This document shows, piece by piece, positions 38,277-49,206 of a stretch of DNA of 64,000 nt. A model generated the notes under the pieces. That model was not told the DNA's origin. It made no database searches and saw only the letters and a list, made by a program, of their open reading frames with translations. How positions within the stretch are numbered: the first letter of the stretch is position 1; each line of letters begins with the position of its first letter. The stretch is from contig NC_066856.1 in NCBI RefSeq assembly GCF_001640805.2, forward strand, positions 16,979,616-17,043,615, written 5' to 3'. This stretch comes from Lates calcarifer. Taxonomy: Eukaryota > Chordata > Actinopteri > Centropomidae. The translations under genes were made by a program, and so were the position numbers.

Positions 38277-41200
38277 CTCTGCTATTTATATTTGATAAAG
38301 AAATAGATTTTATTCCATAATTTGATGGAGCTGAAAGCTAAGAGAAATTCGACATGTATTCTGTGTTGATCTCTTTTTCTCCTGTCAGGTAATTTGATAC
38401 AACTGGTGTGTTCAACCCTATATTTCCAGGATGAATCGATCACCTATCCACCGTCTGCTTACACTCACAGGATGCATCGTAAAGAGCACAAACTGCTGTT
38501 TTGGGAGACACTGATGCACATATCTCAGCCAAAAAAATTTAAATTGGGCCAACAGGGTGTTTTGAATTTCCAAGTCACTGTCTGGATAAGGTTCAGATTT
38601 AGCACATTGTGCAACAAACACATTTCTATTTCAGAAATATTTAATTATTTCCTATGTTCTTGTGTATGTGTGTGTTGGTGTGTGTGCAGGCACCCACTGT
38701 GGAGTCCCTGCTGCATCTGTGCAGTCATTCTGTCATCCCTCTTGGCTGGAAAATTGAGCACACCTTGACTTTTTGGATCTGTCGGCTTTTCTAGCATGTA
38801 AAGTGGGTAAAAACAGGTAAAGGCAAGTTTTTTTTTAGAAGTATTGTCTTTAGTTTTGAGTTATGGAAAGACAAAGTTTTGGTGGAAAAGTTAAAGTGAA
38901 ATATACCAGAATAACACAAAACAGAATCACTGTTAGAATCACCTTTTGTGCAAACCGAAAATATAGTAATGATAATATCTTAAAAAGAAAAGAAAAAATA
39001 CCTTTGATATAAGGTTTAATACACAAATTAAATTAACTAAAATGTATATGCCAAAAACCTTCCCCACATAATCTGTAAACACCAGCTCATCACAGCTTAA
39101 CTAATTCAAATCAAACTTATTCAGACGTTCCCCTATGAATCTGCAAGTTGCAAGTTTGGAGAACCACAAAAAAATATCTTTAATAGCATTAGGATGCTAT
39201 CAGGGGAAAAAAAGAGCATTCTCCAAAATGAGATTATCCTCACCAAATATTATTATGCAAAGTCCATTATCTGGCTATGGCAACACAGAAGGCAGCAATC
39301 CACATTAATGTTCACAATACACAACAAGAAGAGAGAAGTGCAGATGTAAATCTCAGAGGATCTGCATACCAGAAGGGTAGCAGATCAAGATAATCTCTAC
39401 CATGTTGATGCAGAGGCTTCAGAAAGAGGATTCCCCTGTGAAAGCCCCACCGTTTTATCAAGGCCACACACTGAATTTTACCTCCTCACTTTACTAAAAG
39501 TTAATATTTACTGCTCAAGAGCTTTTTGTGCTGTATTGTGTTGGTAGTTAGATACAAAATCCTTTTTCATATTTACTACAGAATACACCTGGGTGAATGC
39601 AACATCCATAAACTAAAGGTGCTGTAGAGGTAGCTCCAACTGATATGAACTATGTTTATTCCCAAAGGCAGGCTTCTTTTCCCTTGACAGTGCTTAGACC
39701 TCTGATTTAGATTTTGAGTCGATTCAGCTTCAGCCAGGCTGTTCAAGAAGTTAAAGCTACATTTGTCTCTGCTGTGGACTGAAAGTAAAGTTAATTTTCA
39801 CCCCTTTGATTCGCACAATTGTGATTGGCTGTCTGAGTTAATCAAATCAAGAGATTTTCTTCCAGAGTTTCTGACTTTTTTGTACATTTTGTACAATTCA
39901 TCTCTTTGAGTTTTTCTAGACAATGTTTAAGTCTGAAAACCAAAGTTGTACTGCTTGAAGCCTTGTATTTGTTTCAGATAAACCTTGGAATATATGTTTC
40001 TGCAAAAGGTACATGTAAAGATTTCTGTGAACTTTTGAAGAGATGCTTGTTGTGGGTCTGTGGGTTGCAGAGGCTTCATGTGGACTTGTGTCAAGGTCGA
40101 CTGATCCGTCTCCCACTGACCTTGTTCATGTAGCCTGTGTGCAGCCTGAAGAAGCATGTTTTTGCCTTCAGACTGACCCCAGAACTTTCCATGAACTCTT
40201 AACATTTCGCTCTGTTAAAACCGATAGCCAGTTTCTTTTAGGGTCACATTTTCAACCCCTCACTTCCTCCAGCGTTTTCATGAATATGACCACTTGCCCT
40301 TTGAGCACAGCTTGTTGTCTATTAGCCTATTGTTACATACACCACATTTGCAATTTGAGCACAGTCAGTCAATTCTATGGAGTTATTTTAACTTAAAGTC
40401 TCTTCTAAGCCTTTATGATAGGAATACAGTCAAATGTGCACAAATTTCTGTGAACAAATTGGCTTCACGGAGCACCTGCTGAATTCACACTAAAATCTGC
40501 ACACAGGAAAACATCATAAGCTCTGCAATCAATAAGGCTGTAATGGAGGGTCCCATTCACTGTAGTGAATAGGAATACAAGCAGGTAAAGTACTGTAAGT
40601 CAGCAGTTGTGCCAAATGGAGCATAAACATACAGTTAAACACAACAAAAGTAAAGCTCCTCAATGTGGCTTCAAGCTGAGCTTCGACACAAAGCTTTTAA
40701 TACACACGTCATTTAGTGTACGTTTTAGTTTGTGTCTCTCTGCCTGAGCCCCTGTGGGAAAACCTGGAGGTGAGATGAATTAATGCAGAACTAAGACCTC
40801 CCTCTGAGAGGATCTATAGGTCAGAGCTAACCCTGGAAGTGACAGCATGGCTCAAGAGTAGAGGTGAACCTGAGTCTCAGATGTCCTTACCTGTCAGTGG
40901 GGGTCAGCACTGTCCTGTCCACATACTGACAACTTCCATGCTGACTGATGGTCCGCTGATACGTTCTGTCAACAGGCTGATTTAAAGGGGAGCAAGTCAC
41001 CCCGTAACCAGAAGAATAGAGGTCTGATATCCCTGAAACAGTCAAGGTCTGTCTATCAGCACCCAGGAACCTATTGAAGAGTCCTTCACTGAGATAGTGA
41101 AAGCTGGCCTGCTCGTGTCTCATGAAATCCACATCTCCAGTGTCATATAATTTTAACACAACTGTAATCTCAGATACCATGTGTGTGACAAAATAAGTGC

Positions 41201-43009
41201 ATGTTGGCAGTGTTTTATAATGATGATGACCAAACATGGATAGATGATTAAATTAAGTTGGTTGAGTTTGTCATAAATGGTCAGACACTTTAAATAATTT
41301 GTTAGTGTGCATTTTCATTATGACATTTGTGTTTTAGTATTGTTCTTTATGTATTTTTTTCCTCCTGAGTTATGGTTGTGTAAAGGCTTATCTAGGGATG
41401 TGCACTGCACATTAGACTAGCTCAGGCTATAAATATAGTGATATGTACCACTGGTCCTCACAATGTACTTGTCCCTATAAAAACAAACATTAAATGAGTA
41501 GCTGGTTATAATTTACTTCAATTCAATATATGAAAGAAGAAGATAATTTGTACTCACATTGTTTACAATACTACAGTTTTCTGATCTTCATGAGGCAAAA
41601 TTCATACATTCATACTTTCTGGAGGGTAAGAACTTTGTTGTAAATGCATTCAGTATCAAAATGCACACAAAATGTCAAAATTCCTGGTCAAAAGACTTAA
41701 CTGAAGGAAGATGCAAAGGTTTTAGGTGCTGTAGATGTTCAGATTCTTACCCATCGAGCAATACCACCAGGGAGGCTACAATATTTAACAACATACACAT
41801 TTCATGACTGAAAAGAAGCAGTGAGAGGAAAAATCTGGACTTTATACATTTTGGTTTCTGTACATTTTCTCAAACTGGACAATAGTAAACACCATTTGAA
41901 ATGAACTGCTTTTGTTGTCTAATTTAATATCCCTCTGTGGTCATTATCAGCTGATCGTCACATTTAAATTTAGTCATATTTAGGAATATGCACCAGGTGA
42001 AGGTAAATACAGGTTGGAATTTATTGGTGCAAATTTCCTAACAAATCTGTGAGAAATCAAATGACACACAGTGAACCAGGCAACTAAAACTCCTATGTTC
42101 TTCTTCTGCATCTCATCACTGGGACTGTCTGCAGTGGTATTACAACATCAGGCTCCTTCAAACAACCGCCATGTTCATCATTTTTCTGCTGAGGACAGTC
42201 TCAGGTCTATTGTGTTGATGTATGTGTTGCATGAAGAAATATCTTGGTCTTGGTGTAACTGACCTCCAGACGGGTGACAAATTGAAGGAAAAACATAATA
42301 GGTGATGCTTCCATACAGGGTACAGCCGTCACAGTTTCCAGCTCTCACCCTGACAGATGTCCACCACCATCAACCATCATCAGTTTAGGGAATGTATTTT
42401 AGACAAATCTCTCCATTGAGCAGGATTACAGAAGCTTTTATTGTGGTGATCCAGTACTTTACTTGGACAATTAATGTTGTTTTCCTTTTAATTTGACACC
42501 AATCTGTATATATTAAATGTATTTCAGTAACCTAAGCAATCTAATTGTTGATTCCTCTCCACATAGCTAAACCTGAAAAGTGACTGACAGCAGCTCTGCC
42601 ACAGCTCAGCACCACCCTGTCTGTCCACAGAGCTGTCACACCTCAAAATTCATTTATTATGCTATAATTGAAACTAAATAAATCCACTTCCCTACACTGA
42701 GATGATGATTGTAATTGTCACAAATAATTTATCACAAGTAACTGTTGGTGTCACTCATCTTATCTGAGTTTGATAGGGGTCAGTCAGAGCTGGCATTAGG
42801 CTACTTTGAGAAGACTGGGAAAAATTAAGTTGTAATGGCGTTTTAATTGATCAGGAAGTAGGGAAATTACAGAGAGACATGCAACACAAACACACAGCAT
42901 CAGGAGTGGAAACATGATCACTGCTTTATTGTTTTTAATAAACAGATCTGCGCAGTCTAGTATTATGTGTTTCCACATGAAGGATAATTATGGTGCACCT
43001 TGCGGTCCC

Positions 43010-43150
43010 TGTACTGCTGTTTTCTGCTCTGGAGGGGGCGTGCAACGTTGACAGGCTCCTTCCTCAACCACGTGTACTCGAGATGTCAGCTGGGATGCGC
43101 TTGCGCAATTGCTGCGCTCGCGCAGACACACACAAACACACCGCTCAGTC
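43010..43150 (+). promoter_or_regulatory. CpG-rich promoter region 1 (MNQTA transcript)
   Basis: A local island of CpG in AT-rich DNA. It contains a GC-box-like GGAGGGGGCG at 43,031-43,040, an E-box CACGTG at 43,069-43,074, and two nearly identical palindromes TGCGCTTGCGCA (43,096-43,107) and TGCGCTCGCGCA (43,113-43,124). These fit the NRF1 consensus, and a further half site TGCGCA lies near 43,155. There is no convincing TATA box. Position and content fit a TATA-less neuronal or housekeeping-type promoter for the leader that follows. Confidence 0.6.
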
Positions 43151-43473
43151 AGTCTGCGCAGGTTAGTGTTGAGTTATCTTGGAAGTGCATATTTACAGAT
43201 GAATTAAAGTGAGAAGATACTGCAAGTGGATTTAAAACAGACAGTTTCACCAGTTGATTTGGTGGCAAACTTCTTAGCGGATTTACATTTTGACTTCGTG
43301 ACAACCTGCAAGCACTTTGTCTGGAACAACAAACAGAAGGAGATCTCGTTAAATTCTCTGGACTACATCTGGGAAAACACTGAAGCAATTAAATGCATCT
43401 CTGAACTGAAACAATCGTCTTTGCAAGCCGATAACGAGGAGCGACAGTCGTGGGGGGATATACGACGCACCAG
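43150..43473 (+). other. probable 5' untranslated leader exon of the MNQTA transcript
   Basis: The segment is richer in CpG than its surroundings and ends in CAG followed by a plausible donor GTAAAA at 43,474. A strong polypyrimidine tract and acceptor (TTTTTTTTCCTCAG) end at 43,574, 12 bases before the MNQTA ATG. The 5' end is a guess: the transcription start is not visible. It contains an 83-codon open frame (43,226-43,477) whose stop lies inside the intron. Alternatively the leader may be unspliced, with the CCTCAG fortuitous. Confidence 0.5.
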
Positions 43474-43574
43474 GTAAAAAAAACAAAACAAACATTCATC
43501 AGCTTTATACGTGCTCGACTGCTTGACTCCAACTTTGAGCTTTACACTTTTATTTCATTGTTTTTTTTCCTCAG
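43474..43574 (+). other. candidate short intron in the 5' leader
   Basis: A 101-bp GT...AG interval: donor CAG|GTAAAA, a T-rich stretch from about 43,551, and acceptor TTTCCTCAG|AAG. The length is typical of small teleost introns. Removing it brings the CpG-rich leader next to the MNQTA start codon. RNA data would be needed to confirm it. Confidence 0.5.
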
Positions 43575-43585
43575 AAGTTTTCACC

Positions 43586-43642
43586 ATGAACCAAACAGCA
43601 GGAGCCACAAACGCGTATCGCAGATGCTCCAAGGGAGGAAAG
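43586..43642 (+). CDS. dpp6: dpp6 alternative first coding exon, MNQTA-type N-terminus (exon 1a class)
   Basis: Seen: ATG at 43,586 in a strong context (TTCACCATGA) followed by 19 codons, MNQTAGATNAYRRCSKGGK, ending exactly at a consensus donor AAG|GTAAGG in phase 0. In the spliced leader the last in-frame stop is at 43,407-43,409 with no other in-frame ATG, so this start is well defined. Known: DPP6 and DPP10 are single-pass type II membrane glycoproteins, catalytically dead relatives of DPP4, that bind Kv4 channels and speed their gating. Their MNQTA-starting isoforms carry a cytoplasmic N-terminal segment reported to give fast pore-block inactivation. Inference: the first five residues match that isoform class, and the basic stretch YRRCSKGGK fits a cytoplasmic blocking peptide. 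The transmembrane and beta-propeller exons are not in the window. DPP10 shares the MNQTA start, so the choice of dpp6 rests mainly on the second exon at 62,307. Which teleost paralogue (dpp6a or dpp6b) cannot be told. Confidence 0.82.
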
Positions 43643-44258
43643 GTAAGGAAGTCTTATTCAGAGAAGTTGGGATTTGAGGTAAACGCGCAGCTTCGTGCAG
43701 CTCTTGAACGCAGCATGGCAGTGATTCTGGGCGCAAGCTCGGGAAAGCTTTGTAGACGCTGTTTTCAGCATGTTGGGGTTATTACTGCGCGTCTGTGTGC
43801 TTTGGAGACGTTGTTAAGTCTGTCCTGGATACAATTTATTAGCTGGATTAATCACTTTAATTAATGTGATTGATATTGAGGGCCAGTTTACAAGCACACT
43901 GGAAGCCTTGGAGCTAGAAACGCCAATTTTTGTTGTCTACACTGCCAAAGAAAAAAAAAGGCAATATCCAGTATGATCCAGTATGAAAATGATGCAAGAC
44001 ACAGGTGGATTGATGCTCACTTGCAGTTTTTCACATCTTGATCTAATTTTCTGCTCTAAACTCCTAATCAGTAACTTGACAGTCATCTGGCATAGTCCAA
44101 GATGAAGACATTGTGCAATACTGCCACTGTTCTACCAAGCCTGTGACCCACATTACCAGGCTGCTGCTGTTGCTGCTGTGTTGGATATACTGTAGTCAAC
44201 AGGGAGAAGAGTGGGGGAGAAGGGGTTTGAGGATGAGAGTGGAGGTGGAGACAGACAC

Positions 44259-44282
44259 AGAGAGAGAGAGAGAGAGAGAGAG
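44259..44282 (+). repeat. (AG)n microsatellite
   Basis: Twelve AG units inside a purine-rich tract that extends to about 44,310. Confidence 0.95.
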
Positions 44283-44376
44283 GATGAAAGGAAGGTTGGG
44301 GAAGAGAATGTGGGAGTATAGGGGACTGCATGATAGAGTCTTTCCAGTGAAACCATTAGAGGAGAAACACGCTCTG

Positions 44377-44402
<26 letters not shown>
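44377..44402 (+). repeat. (GT)n microsatellite
   Basis: Thirteen GT units, followed by GTATGTGCATGCATGC. Confidence 0.95.
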
Positions 44403-44408
<6 letters not shown>

Positions 44409-45099
44409 ATGCATGCGGGGGCTGCTCTCATTCCCAACACATCTGGCTCTGTCAACATGCACCGTCAATGGAGATGAAGTATGAAAGCTTATTTATCACC
44501 AGCAGCTACGACACATGGAATATCCACAGCAGATTTCCCACTGTTTACTAATATTGATTTTTCAGCTACAAATATTTGGGGTTGATTGGAGTTGATTGGA
44601 GAGGTGCTTGGCTCATAGAATTGTATAGAATGATGTGGTAAATGAGCTCTGATGGGCGTGGACATGAATTAACACACACTGTTGCGATGTGTCAGTTAAC
44701 ACTCTCAGTGTAACTGACACTGACAGGTTTTCTCTTTCTCAGTGTGATGATGCAGGGCTTAATAGTTCAAACTGGGAACTAGGGGGATTCACAATAGAGC
44801 ACTTCTTGTCATGAATTAAAAGCATGAAGAGAGCCTGCAAAATGTAGTATTAATATGTAGGTACAATTTCAAAAGACGACAACTCATATGTGGAAAAGAA
44901 AATTTTAAAAGCGCTTACTGTTATAACCACAACGGCAACCATTGTAAAGTGATTGACAGTCAGAGCTAGCAGGCTACTTGTACCCCAAGGGAAGATTTTG
45001 CAGTTGTCAGGGGGGTAAGTGGAAAAATTGTTGCTCAAGTAACTTTTAAATGCACAGATTCAGTAAAAATAAATAGATAAATATATATATTATTATATG

Positions 45100-45580
45100 C
45101 AAATTAGCAAGCGAGCATGGAAGTGTAACAGTAAGTAATGGATAGGCTAAATGGCTAAATTAACTAGGCCTAGCTAACAGTTAGGGATAAACAGTTTAAA
45201 AAGTTGTGTAATGGCTAAATGGTTTATATATAGCTATATATAGCTTAGTAATGAATAAAGGTTAAGTAAACTGTAAGCTAGTATGGATAAGTGGTTGAAA
45301 CTGCTGTCTTAAATAAATGGCTAAAGGAGTTAGCTCAAAGTAATGAATAAACAGTTCAGATAGCTAAAGTTAATGGATGAATGGTTTAATTAGCTAAAAG
45401 TTAGTAATTGTTAGCTAGTATGGCTAAGTGTTTATAACTGATGTAATGGATAACTGGCTACAAGAGTTAGCTAAAAGTGAGGGTCAGGAATAAACTGTTC
45501 AGAAAGGTTGTAATGGCTAAATGGCTGACATAGCTAGCTAGTAATGGTTAAATGGTAGAAACATCTAGCTTCTGCTACGT
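45100..45580 (+). repeat. degenerate tandem array, about 30-bp unit
   Basis: Around a dozen imperfect units of the form TAATGGCTAAATGGTT...TAGCTAG follow one another. TAATGG or TAATGAATAA starts are visible near 45,138, 45,210, 45,248, 45,340, 45,371, 45,443, 45,510 and 45,549, each followed by an AGCTA block. Spacing varies from about 25 to 40 bases or is doubled. No open frame. This is a minisatellite-like array at an advanced stage of decay. Confidence 0.6.
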
Positions 45581-48500
45581 GAAATGGTGGTAATATTACA
45601 AATGCAAACTTGACCAAACTGACATAAACACTGTCACTTCAGATGTATGAAACAATTGCAATATCCACTTTTATATAGTCATTTGTGTTAAATAAAATCT
45701 GTTTTAAATTTAATTTGAATGAGCATATTTGAGACATGACGTGAGGTGGTGTTGATGAGGGGTTACCTGAGCTTATCTGACAGGGCTGTGGGATCCACAG
45801 GGAACCACTGCCAGAGCAAAATACCCAGCTGTCAGAAATATATATTTTATATCTGCTGTTGCTGTTGACTTGCGTCTTTACATCAGTGTCTTTTGCTGCA
45901 TATCTGTAGTATTCCCAGTGTTTGTTTGTTCAGTACGGTGATATTGTTGTTCATACTTTAATGTTTGCATTGTGCTTTCACTTGCTGCTTTGGGTGTTTC
46001 ATCTCTGCTTTCATGTCAACTTTAAGAGAGAGGGAGAAAATAGATTCAGACTAAACACCTCTCCAGTCACTTTTGTCTCCAGACACCAGTGTCCGTTTCA
46101 TTATCTGTCCTGTGGCCACTTTTAGCCTGCCGGCAAGATCGTCTGCAATTTCAAACTGTTTGTGTCCATTTAAAGCTTTGGCGCTGCAGGAGAATTTCTC
46201 TTTGATGAGTCCTTTTTCTCTCTGTGGAGTTTCTATTTCCAGTCATGTTGACAGTCAGCCACAGAGACGTTTCATCGTGGATTAATGACACTCTGATTAG
46301 GTCTGCATGTGTCTGCAGACCTCCCAACAGGATAAGCCTCACATGGTCATGGTCATCAGCTTGTGACGAGCTTTGACGGGTTTATAAACACCTGAAATGA
46401 GAGGAGAGTAAGTGTGCTGTGTCTTGAGATTATTGTAGGCTATTTTTAAAAGGAAAACCTGACCCTGAAACATTTAAAATGAAACTTTAATCAAGCTTGG
46501 CCATGTAACCAGCATTCCTGCACCATGTTGTTTGGTGTTTTTGTCATTTCAATGTGGCGAAATGGAGGCAGAGGCAGAGCATATTTCCACTACAGCTTTA
46601 TAGGACATTGATTCTGTTCACTGTAAGACCAACAGCTTTTTTCAAGGCTCAAGGAGAATCATAGGAGAGGCAGACAGGCCAGTTTCTCCACTGACAGAAA
46701 CCTCTATAGACCATTATGCAGTGCAGCGACATCTAGGAGCCAGTGAATCTGCTCCTCCTTGTAGCTTTTTTAGTAATTTTAACCATCTCTCTGTTGCTGT
46801 TGTGCTCACTTTTCACGTTATCATTCTATTTACCTGCACACACAACACAGATGGGACTCTCCTTTTCTGAAGGTTGCCCAGAGACCCTCTGGGAAATGTA
46901 GTAAATAATTTGCAATAGTAGAGATGAGGCAGTTTGAAGGATCAATGGTATGAACATATAGAAGAAGGAGACTAAATGACAGAGATTGATGATATATAAT
47001 AGAGCTGCAGCAATTAATCTGCAACTTCTCTAGTTTCAACCTCTCAAATATTAATATTTTCTTATTTTATATTATTGCAAACAGAATATTTTGCCTTCGA
47101 TAGTGAGGGTTTGGTGGTAAATTTCTATGAAGTCCTTCTAGTTATATTACTTTTAATATAATCCTTAATGTTAAGCAATTACACCAGCACATGGACATGT
47201 TGAATAAGACAAGAAGAAAGTAAGTTGCACAAGGAACACAAGGAACCAGATTAGCTGTTGTAGTGACAGTAACGATACTTAATTTGTAAAGTGAACAGTC
47301 ATTTCATATTCTAGTCATGCACTGCCACCTCTTATTTCATAGTGTGTCTTCACTTACTGTTTGGAAAACCTGAATGAGCAAGGGAAAATAATGCACTGGA
47401 GTAAATGCATGATTACAATAGTGTAGTAACTTTAAAGAACCACTAGAGGGCAGTGTGGCACTGCAACATATTTATCTGTCTTGCTTTGACTTAGTGGAAT
47501 ATATTTTGAAAAGTGCATCATTTTGAAACAGTTATTTATTATTACCTCTAATTTAACATCTAGTCTGATTGACAGGGAAGAATAACAGTCCAATGAATAC
47601 ATAATGCATGGTTATGGGAGATATTTTCTTGCCAGGAGCAGCTTTGACAACATGATTTATTTTACTGCCGTAATCCTTTACTGTTTCTTCTTGGCTGAGC
47701 TTGATCAAGCATTAACACTGTTTCTGTGATAAGATGTCGTAGGTACACTATTCGTTCTGTTCAGATTGGCTTTAGTTTGGTATCATTAAATAAATGTTGT
47801 ATTTTGCAGTTTGTAAGATTTCCCACTGCTCTGGGGTAAATTCAGAGCTTAACTCTCTTTTTGTTTGACTCTACAATTCATGCTGCTCCTTTCTTTTGTC
47901 TTTCCTTGGTCACAGCAGGCTAGTGTGATTATCTTGGCCCTTGACAGCCCTGCAGTTCTGTGTGCGCACACTAAATCCCAATTAGCTTCCCCCCAGTTTC
48001 AGCACCATTTTCAACTTTGCTAATCTCTGCATCTGCAAAGCCCAGAAAATCCCCCAATTCTTCTGATTGCGGCTCATAATGAGAATATGAAAGTTTAATT
48101 TGTGTAATTCAGTTGAAAACACAGAAAAAAACAAAACTAAATTGATAGTCCCCTGTGATGAATATGCATATAACTGCTGCTCCCCAATATATGTTGATCA
48201 CATCACTAAATTTGTCAGTTGGATGTTTGTCCTGTCAAATAATTGGAAATTTCCTGAGGCTTATTTGTCCATCTTATTACTACATGGATTTTTTGTGTGT
48301 TTTTAAACTAAAACTCATTTGTTTCTGCAGTTATTGAGCTTACATCAGAATATAAATAATCATGGCACCCAGTTATTCAGTAGAGCAAAAGTGCTAAACG
48401 GATATTTCAAGGAACATAGGAGCTAAGCCGAAAGGTACTTGGATTGAGGGTAGACTTCTTAATTACGGTGGCTTTGTTGGCCAACAGCAGGGCAAACACC

Positions 48501-49180
48501 AGCATGAATGTGCCAAGTATTGATCCCTGCTCTCATTACACTGCAGGCTGATTGTAATGCACAGTTATCACTCCAACTCTCTCACTGGAGTCTATGGAAA
48601 TGATTATTGATTTTTTTTTACTTTTTTGTACCCTTAGTAAAATGGCAGAAGAATGCCTATCTCAATCATCTTTGCACTTTGAATTTCTGTACTCTCCCAC
48701 TCATTAGCAGCAGCAATCTCTTTCTCGTCCTGATGACTCTGGAGGACAGGGCCGTGGCATTGGTCAAGCTCAACTCATTCATGCTATATAGTGCAGCCTT
48801 TGCAGTATCTTTGCCTTTGAAGTTGCTCTTTCATGCTGATCTCCAAGGCATAAAAGCTGCTGTCTTTACTCTGTCTGGGAAAAAAAAAAACAAATACACC
48901 TTGTGCCTCTTTGTATTTGTATGGGAACTTGTTTAGAGTGTACACAATGAAATTACATTTGGAGGCACATCTGAGAGCTCTACCCCTGTGAAATGAATAA
49001 TGCAACACACACACACAGAGAATAGATTTTCTCACTTTTAACACCAGTAGGTGAAGTGTTTTTTCTTAAATGTGTTGCAGATTGCTAATTCTGCTGTAGT
49101 GGCATTTCTGTTACAGTAATAACCTACTGGTGTGTGCACTTAATCATCAGGTGCTGCAGCTGTGCTCTCCCTGCCTGAAC

Positions 49181-49206
49181 TCATATACTCATATACTCAT
49201 ATACTA
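49181..49206 (+). repeat. short tandem TCATATAC repeat
   Basis: Three units of ACTCATAT-type sequence in a row. Confidence 0.8.

Larger units (their letters stand above)
35376..43009. other. non-coding stretch upstream of promoter 1
   Basis: Holds MITE copy E (38,131), a poly-A tract (37,342) and a possible but unidentified minus-strand exon at 40,891-41,032, described under findings. No other gene-like signal was found. Confidence 0.55.

Noticed and set aside
38394..38768. 124-codon plus-strand frame containing CVCVCWCVCRH
   Set aside because: Part is a translated GT-rich simple sequence, and no family was recognised.
40043..40396. 117-codon plus-strand frame near a possible gene-like region
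   Set aside because: Cysteine-rich but with no recognisable motif and no splice signals. No support beyond length.
42605..42632. CTCAGCACCACCCTGTCTGTCC considered as a REST/NRSF (RE1) site for a neuronal gene
   Set aside because: Only the left half matches. The required GGACAG half is not in the right orientation or spacing.
43096..43107. TGCGCTTGCGCA considered as the start of a tRNA or other structured RNA
   Set aside because: No tRNA A/B boxes or cloverleaf nearby. The paired palindromes fit a transcription-factor site better.
44153..44484. Open frames on both strands at 44.1-44.5 kb with HTHTHTHT and SLSLSLSL or RERERERE runs
   Set aside because: These are translations of the GT and AG microsatellites, not genes.
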